From contig NZ_CP094467.1 in assembly GCF_023347235.1 (NCBI RefSeq), positions 2,356,001 through 2,420,000 on the forward strand: 64,000 nucleotides of DNA. The letters are read 5' to 3'. Origin of the DNA: Faecalibacterium sp. I4-1-79 (lineage in GTDB: Bacteria > Bacillota > Clostridia > Oscillospirales > Ruminococcaceae). Positions 43,777-51,119 of the stretch are shown one piece after another. Position numbers and translations under genes: made by a program. Within the stretch, counting starts at the first letter, position 1. Each line of letters opens with the position of its first letter. The notes under the pieces are model-generated. The model was not told where the DNA came from, did no database searches, and was given only the letters and a program-made list of their open reading frames with translations.

Positions 43777-44952
43777 TCAGGCAGCTACAAGATATGCTTT
43801 GCCAGATTTCTGCAAGGCATAGATTAGCCGCACAAGTTTCTTCGTGGCATGGGATAAGGCAACATTGTAGTGCTTTCCTTCAGCACGTTTCTTGGCAAGA
43901 TATTCAGCAAAGACGGGATTCCAGTGGCAGACGTACTTGGTTGCGTTGTAGAGGGCATATCGCAAATAACGAGAACCACGCTTCTCCATGTGAGCGTAAC
44001 AGTTTGTAAGTTTTCCGGACTGGTATGTAGATGGAGAGCAGCCAGCGTAAGCAAGGATTTTGTCAGGAGATTCAAAGTTGGAAAAATCACCGATTTCAGC
44101 AAGAATCATGGCTGCTGACTGGATACCGACACCGGGAATAGAAAGAATCGGTGGATTCAGTTCATCCATGATTTTCTGAATAGAAACTTCAATTTCATCA
44201 ATCTCGGAGGTGAGTTCCCGAATGAGTTTAATGGTATGCTTCAGTTCCAGAAATTTAGCAGGCATAACGGAACCAATGGAAGTTCTGGCAGCATCTCGAA
44301 TCTGGATAGCCTTATCTTTGCCATAACGACCCTTGGATGCTGTCGCAAGAAGGTTTGTCAGCTTGGTGAGATGAATTTCTGAAATCTGTTTTGCACCGGG
44401 ATATTCACTGAGGAGCGCATAAACCGAAGCAATATGGAGAGAGGGAACGAGCTTCTCCAGTTCTGGAAACAGAATCGTGACCAGTCTGGACACTGACTGC
44501 TTCAGCTTGGCTCTTTCACGAACCTTATCGAATCGGTATCTTGTTAGTGACTTTAACTCTTCGTTATGGTATGCTGTATCCGTGTAGGACTTGAGGTCTA
44601 CATCGGACAATAGCATAGTTGCAATCGTTCTTGCATCCACACGATCGGTTTTGGTTTTGCGAAGGCTGAGACTTTTTCGGTACAGGTTGGTGTGCAAAGG
44701 ATTCATGACATAGACGGCCAGGTCATTGTCAAGAAGAAATCCAAGAATGTTGTAGCTGTAATGTCCGGTAGCCTCAAGTCCTACTTTTATTTTGTCTGAC
44801 TTTTTGGTACAGTCTCGAATCGTCTGAAGCAGCTGCTTGAAGCCATCCATGTTATTGGGGATGGTAATGCAGTCGGCACGAATCGTTCCGTCCGAGTCGA
44901 GAATACAGCAGTCGTGCTTATCCTTGGCAACGTCAATTCCAACACAAACCAT
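43777..44952 (-). CDS. IS110-family transposase (RNA-guided recombinase type)
   Basis: 391 aa. The N-terminal RuvC-like DEDD domain shows VGIDVAKDKHDCCILD, GLEATGHYSYNI and KTDRVDARTIA; the C-terminal Tnp20-type domain shows ILSIPGVGIQSAAMILAEIG and YAGCSPSTYQSGK with the conserved catalytic serine region. Full length and uninterrupted, so possibly active. Known relatives (IS621) use a bridge RNA from their own non-coding end to choose donor and target. GGAGG precedes the start codon at 44952. Confidence 0.95.
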   Translation of the reverse strand: MVCVGIDVAKDKHDCCILDSDGTIRADCITIPNNMDGFKQLLQTIRDCTKKSDKIKVGLEATGHYSYNILGFLLDNDLAVYVMNPLHTNLYRKSLSLRKTKTDRVDARTIATMLLSDVDLKSYTDTAYHNEELKSLTRYRFDKVRERAKLKQSVSRLVTILFPELEKLVPSLHIASVYALLSEYPGAKQISEIHLTKLTNLLATASKGRYGKDKAIQIRDAARTSIGSVMPAKFLELKHTIKLIRELTSEIDEIEVSIQKIMDELNPPILSIPGVGIQSAAMILAEIGDFSNFESPDKILAYAGCSPSTYQSGKLTNCYAHMEKRGSRYLRYALYNATKYVCHWNPVFAEYLAKKRAEGKHYNVALSHATKKLVRLIYALQKSGKAYLVAA

Positions 44953-45150
44953 TTTGATACCTCCGGCGTATTTATTTCGATGCTGTTCAGGACCACAGAC
45001 TTCTTTGCTCTTGTAACCTCGTTCTAAATAAACCGTCTGGCGGTATCTAACTGATTAACATTTCAACAAAGAAGCTGTGGTTGGAGCCTCCCAAAAACCG
45101 TCTTTGCGGTAGTAACGCCTCACCAATCCACAGCACCCTGAAACTATTGT
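44953..45150 (-). ncRNA. candidate IS110 bridge RNA
   Basis: The non-coding 5' end of the IS110 element. On the minus strand, GCTGTGG (45128-45134) pairs with CCACAGC (45074-45080), enclosing an internal ACCG/CGGT hairpin (45097-45110); a second ACCG/CGGT hairpin lies ~60 bases nearer the gene (45032-45044). Two stem-loops in the region before the transposase is the plan of bridge RNAs (target loop and donor loop). Guide bases are not assigned. Confidence 0.45.
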
Positions 45151-45211
45151 AGCATTCCGCTGGAGAGCGGTCTATAAATACTACTATTTTATTATACGAG
45201 GAGGTGTTTGC

Positions 45212-45400
45212 ATGAACGCATTCGTAGACCCTGAACTGTGCATCGGCTGTACCCAGTGTGCCGGGCTGTGCCCCGCAGTGTTCCGCATGGAGGGAGTTCT
45301 GGCTGTGGCAGAGCCCGGCCCCATCCCGCCGGAGGAGGTGCCGCAGGCCGTCACCGCAGCCCAAAGCTGCCCGGTAAGCGCCATCCGCATCGAGGAATAA
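45212..45400 (+). CDS. 4Fe-4S ferredoxin
   Basis: 62-aa single-cluster ferredoxin. Cys10, Cys13, Cys16 (CIGCTQCAGLC) plus Cys53 (QSCPVSAI) ligate one [4Fe-4S] cluster; Cys20 is a spare, and the second cluster motif of 8Fe ferredoxins is missing. It probably carries electrons in anaerobic metabolism. GAGGAGG precedes ATG 45212. The IS110 element ends just upstream, so its native promoter may have been replaced or lies in TATTTTATTATACG. Confidence 0.93.
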   Translation: MNAFVDPELCIGCTQCAGLCPAVFRMEGVLAVAEPGPIPPEEVPQAVTAAQSCPVSAIRIEE

Positions 45401-45416
45401 GCCCGGCACCGGTAAG

Positions 45417-45448
45417 GCTGCTGCACAGCTTGTGCGGCAGCTTTTTTG
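45417..45448 (+). terminator. ferredoxin terminator
   Basis: GCTGCTGCACA/TGTGCGGCAGC followed by TTTTTT. Confidence 0.85.
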
Positions 45449-45453
45449 CAGTG

Positions 45454-45553
45454 GGACGATTTGAAATGCCCTCCGCTTTGCTTTGGGCATAGGCAGCAGA
45501 AGAACATTATAAATTATGCGATTGTCACGGCTTACGAGCCGTGACAATCGCAT
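45454..45553 (+). repeat. composite two-hairpin element C
   Basis: ACGATTTGAAATGCCC...GGGCATAG hairpin (45465-45491), CAGCAGAA, the CATTATAAATT linker, then a perfect 17-bp stem starting ATGCGATTGTCACGGCT (45516-45532) with TACG loop, then TTTTTATG. The stem bases are again different from A and B while paired. Confidence 0.65.
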
Positions 45554-45674
45554 TTTTATGAGAGACGGCATCACAAAAAGCAACCACTTCTCTTTTTTGT
45601 GCAAAAAGTTCCCGCGCGGTACAGTTTTGTGCTATACTATAAGATGTGAAATTACGCAACGGAGGAACTGCATT

Positions 45675-48248
45675 ATGCGTTTACTGGTCATTGACGGCAA
45701 CAGCATTGCCAACCGCGCTTTTTATGGCATCAAGCTGCTGACCACCAAGGACGGACGTTACACCAACGCCATCTATGGCTTTTTGAACATTCTGCTCTCC
45801 CTGCTCAAGGAGTGCCAGCCGGACGAGGTGGCCGTGGCTTTTGACCTGAAAGCTCCCACCTTCCGGCATAAAATGTACGATGGCTACAAGGCCACCCGCC
45901 ACGCCATGCCCGAGGAACTGGCACAGCAGATGCCGGTGCTCAAGCAGCTGCTGGCAGATCTTGGCTACCGCACCGTTACCGCCGAGGGCTGGGAAGCGGA
46001 CGATATTCTGGGTACACTGGCTGCTGCCTGCGCCGCCCGCAAGGACGACTGCTTCCTTGCCACCGGAGACCGGGACAGCCTGCAGCTGGTGAGCGAGAGC
46101 ACCACCGTGCTGCTGGCTGCCACCGTGATGGGGCGCAGCAAGACCGTGGTGATGGACGAGGACGCCATTCAGGAAAAATACGGCCTTGCGCCTAAGCAGC
46201 TCATCGAGGTGAAGAGCCTGATGGGCGATACCTCAGATAATATCCCCGGCGTGAAGGGCATCGGCGAAAAGACCGCCCTTTCGCTGGTGCAGACTTTCGG
46301 CTCGCTGGATGGCGTGTACGAAAACATTGACGACAAGCGCATCAAGCCCAAGCAACGGGAGCACTTGCTCGAGGATAAGCCCATGGCCGAGCTGAGCCAC
46401 ACGCTGGGCACCATCCGCACCGACGCCCCCATCGACACCGCCGAGGGTTCCTACACCGTGGGCGAGGGCAACAAACCCGCCGCCGTGCGGCTTTTGCAGG
46501 AGCTGGAGATCCACTCCCTGATCCCCCGGTTCGGGCTGGATGGCGTAGCGCCGGAAGCCGCCGCCGAAGAGCAGGCCATAGAGCTGCCGGAGGCTGACAT
46601 TGCTCCCCTGCCCCTGACCCCCGCCGGGCACTATCTGGTGGCCGCCCGCCCCGCCGTTACCGGCAAGCAGGGTACCCGCAACGTGGTATTGCAGCCGGAA
46701 AGTTGGTACGCCGTGCAGGATACCACCGTCTACCCGCTGGAGGACGGCGACCTAGTGCGGCTGCTGGACAACGCCGATGTAACGCTGGATGTGTTCAACT
46801 CCGCGCCCCTGTACGCCAAGGCCATGGCTGCCGGCGGCTGGGGCAGCAGCATCGTCTGGGACGGCAAGCTGGCTGCCTATCTGCTGGACGCTTCTGCCTC
46901 CAAGTACCAGATCAGCGAACTGATCCCCGCCTACAAGGCCGCTGCCGCCTTTACCTGCACCGATTACCCGGACGCCGGGCGGCTGGCCGACCTGTTTGCC
47001 CGGATGAAGGCTGAGATCACCGCCTGCGGCGAGGATGCACTGTATAATGAGATCGAGTTCCCGCTGGCACAGGTGCTGGCCGACATGACCCGCACCGGCG
47101 TGCTGGTGGACAAAGACGGCATCGAGCAGTTCGGCGTAAAACTGCGGGAGGAACTGGAGCAGGTGCTGACCCGCATCCACATGGAGACCGGCAGCGCCAC
47201 CTTCAATCCCAACAGCCCCAAACAGCTGGGTGAAATGCTGTTCGACACCATGGGTCTGCCCCACGGCAAAAAGACCCAGCGCGGCTGGTCTACCGATGCC
47301 GAAACGCTGGAAAGCCTGCGCGAGTACCCGCTGGTGGAGGACGTTTTGCAGTACCGCGCCTACCAGAAGCTGAACTCCACCTATGTGGAGGGTCTGCTCA
47401 AGGTCATTGGCGAAGACGGACGCATCCACTCCACCTTCAACCAGACCGAAGCCCGCACCGGGCGGCTCTCCTCCGATAATCCCAACCTGCAGAATATCCC
47501 CATCCGTACCGAGCTGGGCAGTCAGCTGCGCGCCTACTTTGTTGCAAAGCCGGGCTGTGTGCTGGTAGATGCGGATTACAGCCAGATCGAGCTGCGCATC
47601 TTGGCGCACATCACCGGGGACGAACACATGCAGCAGGCCTTTTTGAACGGTGAGGATATCCACCGCAGCACCGCCGCCAAGATCTACGGCATCCCGCAGA
47701 GCGAGGTGACGCCACGGCTGCGTTCCTCTGCCAAGGCCATCAACTTTGGCATCATGTACGGCAAGGGCGCATACAGCCTTTCCAAGGATATCGGCGTGAC
47801 TGTGAAGGAAGCCGATGCCTTCCTCAAAAACTATCTGGCTGCCTTCCCCAGCGTGAGCGGCTATATGGACAAGACCATCGCGGACGCCAAGGCAAACGGC
47901 TATGTGTCCACCCTGTTCGGCCGCCGCCGCACCCTGCCGGAGCTGGCCAGCACCAACTTCAACGTGCGCGCCAGCGGCGAGCGCATGGCACGCAACACCC
48001 CCATTCAGGGCACCGCTGCGGACGTGATCAAGCTGGCCATGGTGCGGGTGTGGAAGCGCCTGCGGGACGAAAAAATGGCCAGCCGCCTGATTTTGACCGT
48101 CCACGATGAACTGATCGTGGAGGCCCCGGAGGCGGAGGCCGAGCAGGCTGCCCGCATCCTGCGGGAGGAAATGGAAGGCTGCGTGCAGTACGCGGTGCCC
48201 TTGAGCACCGATGTGCACGCAGGCAAAAACTGGCTGGAGGCACACTAA
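45675..48248 (+). CDS. polA: DNA polymerase I
   Basis: 857-aa PolA for Okazaki fragment processing and repair. The N-terminal 5'-3' exonuclease (LLVIDGNSIANRAFYG, GDTSDNIPGVKGIGEKTA) is intact. The middle 3'-5' exonuclease-like domain lacks the DxE catalytic motif, as in Bacillus-type enzymes, so no proofreading is expected. The polymerase domain has DYSQIELRILAH (motif A), RSSAKAINFGIMYG (O-helix) and LTVHDELIVEAP (motif C). ATG 45675 has GGAGG upstream. It heads polA-tsaD-nitroreductase. Confidence 0.97.
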   Translation: MRLLVIDGNSIANRAFYGIKLLTTKDGRYTNAIYGFLNILLSLLKECQPDEVAVAFDLKAPTFRHKMYDGYKATRHAMPEELAQQMPVLKQLLADLGYRTVTAEGWEADDILGTLAAACAARKDDCFLATGDRDSLQLVSESTTVLLAATVMGRSKTVVMDEDAIQEKYGLAPKQLIEVKSLMGDTSDNIPGVKGIGEKTALSLVQTFGSLDGVYENIDDKRIKPKQREHLLEDKPMAELSHTLGTIRTDAPIDTAEGSYTVGEGNKPAAVRLLQELEIHSLIPRFGLDGVAPEAAAEEQAIELPEADIAPLPLTPAGHYLVAARPAVTGKQGTRNVVLQPESWYAVQDTTVYPLEDGDLVRLLDNADVTLDVFNSAPLYAKAMAAGGWGSSIVWDGKLAAYLLDASASKYQISELIPAYKAAAAFTCTDYPDAGRLADLFARMKAEITACGEDALYNEIEFPLAQVLADMTRTGVLVDKDGIEQFGVKLREELEQVLTRIHMETGSATFNPNSPKQLGEMLFDTMGLPHGKKTQRGWSTDAETLESLREYPLVEDVLQYRAYQKLNSTYVEGLLKVIGEDGRIHSTFNQTEARTGRLSSDNPNLQNIPIRTELGSQLRAYFVAKPGCVLVDADYSQIELRILAHITGDEHMQQAFLNGEDIHRSTAAKIYGIPQSEVTPRLRSSAKAINFGIMYGKGAYSLSKDIGVTVKEADAFLKNYLAAFPSVSGYMDKTIADAKANGYVSTLFGRRRTLPELASTNFNVRASGERMARNTPIQGTAADVIKLAMVRVWKRLRDEKMASRLILTVHDELIVEAPEAEAEQAARILREEMEGCVQYAVPLSTDVHAGKNWLEAH

Positions 48249-48249
48249 A

Positions 48250-49257
48250 ATGATCATTCTCGGAATCGAGTCTACCTGTGACGAAACTGCCGCTGCACTG
48301 GTGGAGGACGGACGGCATCTGCTGAGCAACGTCATCTCCACCAGCGTCAAGGAGCAGGCGCTGTACGGCGGCGTTGTACCGGAGATCGCCAGCCGCCGCC
48401 ACTGCGAATTTATCAGTGCTACGGTCAAAAAGGCTCTACTGGACGCCGACAAGACCATAGACGATGTGGACGCCGTGGCCGTTACCTTTGCGCCGGGGCT
48501 CATCGGTGCGGTGCTGGTGGGCGTGAACTTTGCCAAGGGGCTGGCCTACTCGGCAGGCAAGCCGCTGGTGCCGGTGCACCATCTGCGGGGACACATCGCC
48601 GCGCTCTACCTGACCCACCCGGAACTCAAGCCGCCTTTTTTGTGTCTGGTGGCGTCCGGCGGGCACAGCCACATCGTGGAGGTGCAGGACTACACCCACT
48701 ACCACATTCTGGGTCATACCGTAGACGATGCTGCGGGCGAAGCCTTTGACAAGGTGGCCCGCACACTGGGTCTGCCCTACCCCGGCGGCCCCAGCGTAGC
48801 CGCCGCCGCAAAGACCGGCGACCCCAAGGCTTACCGCCTGCCGGTGCCCCATGTGGAGGGCAAATACAACGTGAGCTTTTCCGGCTTAAAGACCGCCGTG
48901 CTCAACGAGGTGAACAAGGCGCAGATGAAGGGCGAGGAAGTGAATGTGCCCGACCTTGCTGCCAGCTTTCAGGAGCGCATTGCGGGCATTCTGGCCGAAA
49001 AGCTGCTGCTGGCTGCTGCCGATACCGGGGCAAAGCAGGTGTGTCTTGCCGGCGGCGTAGCCGCCAATGGCCGTCTGCGCCAGCTGGTGAATGACGGTGC
49101 CCAGAAGCTGGGCGCAAAGGTCTACCTGCCGGAGCTGAAGTTCTGCGGCGACAACGGTGCCATGATCGCGGCACAAGGCTACTACCAGTACATTGCCGGG
49201 CATACCGCCGGGCTGGAGCTGAACGGTCTGCCCACCCTGTCCATCGACTATGAATAA
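48250..49257 (+). CDS. tsaD: tRNA N6-threonylcarbamoyladenosine synthase subunit TsaD
   Basis: 335-aa TsaD, which transfers threonylcarbamoyl to A37 of ANN-decoding tRNAs with TsaB/TsaE. Sequence signatures: ILGIESTCDETAAALV at the start, the metal-binding HHLRGHIAALY, the ASGGHSHIVEV loop and DDAAGEAFDKVARTLGLPYPGG. The ATG is one base after the polA stop, so translation is likely coupled. No other Tsa gene is adjacent. Confidence 0.97.
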   Translation: MIILGIESTCDETAAALVEDGRHLLSNVISTSVKEQALYGGVVPEIASRRHCEFISATVKKALLDADKTIDDVDAVAVTFAPGLIGAVLVGVNFAKGLAYSAGKPLVPVHHLRGHIAALYLTHPELKPPFLCLVASGGHSHIVEVQDYTHYHILGHTVDDAAGEAFDKVARTLGLPYPGGPSVAAAAKTGDPKAYRLPVPHVEGKYNVSFSGLKTAVLNEVNKAQMKGEEVNVPDLAASFQERIAGILAEKLLLAAADTGAKQVCLAGGVAANGRLRQLVNDGAQKLGAKVYLPELKFCGDNGAMIAAQGYYQYIAGHTAGLELNGLPTLSIDYE

Positions 49258-49279
49258 ACACAACATCGGAGGTGTTCCC

Positions 49280-50014
49280 ATGACTGAGCGTAATCCTATC
49301 CTGCAAAGCCTGTTCGACCGCAAGTCGGTGCGGGTGTATGAAGAAAAGCCCATCCCTGCTGAGATGAAGCAGGCCATTTTGGAAGCTGCCGCACAGGCGC
49401 CCTCTGCGGGCTGCCAGCAGCTGTATACCATTTTAGACATCACCGACCCGGCACTGAAAGAAGCACTGGCCGAAAGCTGCGACCACCAGCCCTTTATTGC
49501 CAAAGCACCGTTGGTGTTGGTGTTCTGCGCCGACTGCAAAAAGTGGTACGACGCCTACTTAGAAGCCGGCTGTACGCCCCGCGCCCCGGGTGTGGGCGAT
49601 TTGATGCTGGCAGTCACCGATGCCGCCATTGCCGCCCAGAACGCCGTGGTCGCCGCCGAAAGCTTTGGCATCGGCTCGTGCTACATCGGGGACATCATGG
49701 AGAACTGCGACACCCAGCGCAGTCTGCTGCACCTGCCGGACTATGTGTTCCCGGCGGTGATGCTGGTGTTCGGCTGGCCCACCCAGCAGCAGAAGGACCG
49801 CGTAAAGCCCCAGCGCTGCGCCATGGAGCATATCGTGCACGAAAACGGCTACCGCACCATGGACGGTGCAGAGCTGCGGGACACCTTTGGCTACAAGGCA
49901 GGCAACGCGCCCTTTGACCAGTGGTGCACCGCCTTTTGCAACCGCAAGTATAACTCCGATTTCTCCAAAGAGATGACCCGCTCGGTGGAGGAGTACCTCG
50001 GCCAGTTCCGGTAA
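49280..50014 (+). CDS. nitroreductase-family flavoprotein
   Basis: 244-aa FMN-dependent nitroreductase-fold oxidoreductase. RKSVRVYEEKPIPAEMKQAIL is the FMN-binding start; AAQAPSAGCQQLY and ESFGIGSCYIGDI carry the other flavin contacts; the C-terminal extension with several Cys/Trp residues is like NfsA/FrxA-type proteins. ATG 49280 follows CGGAGG and lies 22 bases after tsaD. Natural substrate unknown. It ends at a strong convergent terminator. Confidence 0.9.
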   Translation: MTERNPILQSLFDRKSVRVYEEKPIPAEMKQAILEAAAQAPSAGCQQLYTILDITDPALKEALAESCDHQPFIAKAPLVLVFCADCKKWYDAYLEAGCTPRAPGVGDLMLAVTDAAIAAQNAVVAAESFGIGSCYIGDIMENCDTQRSLLHLPDYVFPAVMLVFGWPTQQQKDRVKPQRCAMEHIVHENGYRTMDGAELRDTFGYKAGNAPFDQWCTAFCNRKYNSDFSKEMTRSVEEYLGQFR

Positions 50015-50034
50015 TCTGAACCGCAAATTACAGC

Positions 50035-50084
50035 AACCAAAAGCGGCAGCTGCACGGTGTTTTGTGCAGCTGCCGCTTTTGGTT
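50035..50084 (+). terminator. 21-bp perfect-stem bidirectional terminator
   Basis: AACCAAAAGCGGCAGCTGCAC pairs fully with its complement at 50064-50084 over an eight-base loop. It lies between convergent genes. Confidence 0.85.
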
Positions 50085-50983
50085 TATCTCTGGTTTTCCG
50101 CAAACAGTGTGCCCAGCTCCGGCAGGATATCGTGAGGCAGCATTCCGTACTCACCGCGCTTTGCGGCAGCCCGGTCGGCGGCGGCACCGTGCAGGTATAC
50201 CGCACAGGCAGCGGCTTGGTAGGCGGGCAGACCGCAGGCCAGCAGCGCCGCAAGCATCCCAGCCAGCACATCCCCGCTGCCGCCCCGGGCTAGCCCCGGG
50301 TTGCCGGTGGGGTTCACGCATACCCGCCCGTCCGGGCTTGCCACCACGGTGCGTGCCCCCTTCAGCACCACCACGGCATTCCACGCCTTGGCATACCGCA
50401 GGGCAGCACCCTCCCGGTCGGCGGCAAGCTCTGCTGCCGAAAGGCCGGTCAGGCGCGCCATCTCGCCGGGGTGCGGGGTAACTACCAGTTCTCCCGCCGG
50501 GTGCGGGAAGGGCTTGCCCTCGGCCAGCATCTGGGCGGCGGCGTTCAGACCGTCTGCGTCCAACACCGCAGCCCCCGCAAAGCCGGGCAGCAGCTGCTGC
50601 ACCAGCGTGCGGGTCTCGGTGGCCCGGGCGGCGCTTTGCGCTGTGCCGCCAAGGCCGGGGCCCAGCAGCAGCACGGTGGCCTTCTGCCGTCGGAGCAGCG
50701 GCATATTTTCCGGTGCAATGCCGCCCTGTGCGCCCTCCTTACAGGGGCACAGGCAGCACTCCGGCAGACGGGTCACAGCGGCGCTGACCACCGGCTCTAC
50801 GCTTGCAAGGGTAACGATGCCCGCCCCGGTGCGCAGTGCACCCTCGACTGCCAGCAGAGCAGCGCCCCGGTAAAAGGCGCTGCCCGCCACCGCCAGCACA
50901 CTGCCAAAGGTGCCCTTATGGCTGTCCCGGGCACGGCGCGGGATGCTCTGCCAGACAAATTCTTCGGTAATTTCCACAGCCAT
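50084..50983 (-). CDS. nnrD: ADP-dependent NAD(P)H-hydrate dehydratase
   Basis: 299-aa YjeF C-terminal-type enzyme that repairs hydrated NAD(P)H using ADP. Family motifs: HKGTFGSVLAVAGSAFYRGAA, LDADGLNA, VVTPHPGEMARL and GGSGDVLAGMLA (ribokinase-like). The usual N-terminal epimerase domain (NnrE) is not fused and not next door. The stop is at the edge of the terminator, and the composite hairpin element D lies upstream. Confidence 0.94.
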   Translation of the reverse strand: MAVEITEEFVWQSIPRRARDSHKGTFGSVLAVAGSAFYRGAALLAVEGALRTGAGIVTLASVEPVVSAAVTRLPECCLCPCKEGAQGGIAPENMPLLRRQKATVLLLGPGLGGTAQSAARATETRTLVQQLLPGFAGAAVLDADGLNAAAQMLAEGKPFPHPAGELVVTPHPGEMARLTGLSAAELAADREGAALRYAKAWNAVVVLKGARTVVASPDGRVCVNPTGNPGLARGGSGDVLAGMLAALLACGLPAYQAAACAVYLHGAAADRAAAKRGEYGMLPHDILPELGTLFAENQR

Positions 50984-51000
50984 GGGTACACCTCCAGAGA

Positions 51001-51099
51001 ACGGTTTTAAATGCCCTCCGCGTTGCTGTGGGCATTTTTTCGTGGAAAAGATATTTTAATTTCGGTCTAGCGGAACGCCTGCAGGCGTTCCGCTAGACC
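51001..51099 (+). repeat. composite two-hairpin element D
   Basis: ACGGTTTTAAATGCCC...GGGCATTTTTT hairpin (51009-51036), GTGGAAAAGATATTTTAATTT linker, then a perfect 16-bp stem GGTCTAGCGGAACGCC (51064-51079) with TGCA loop. Orientation is opposite to both flanking genes; on the minus strand the last stem can end the GTPase transcript. Confidence 0.65.
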
Positions 51100-51119
51100 A
51101 TTTTCACAGGAGGCAGTCT

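Larger units (their letters stand above)
43730..45175 (-). mobile_element. IS110-family insertion sequence (ends approximate)
   Basis: One transposase gene on the minus strand with a ~200-base non-coding 5' end (44953-45150) and a short 3' end. IS110 elements lack terminal inverted repeats and target duplications, so exact ends cannot be fixed by eye. It lies just upstream of the ferredoxin ribosome site. Confidence 0.75.
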
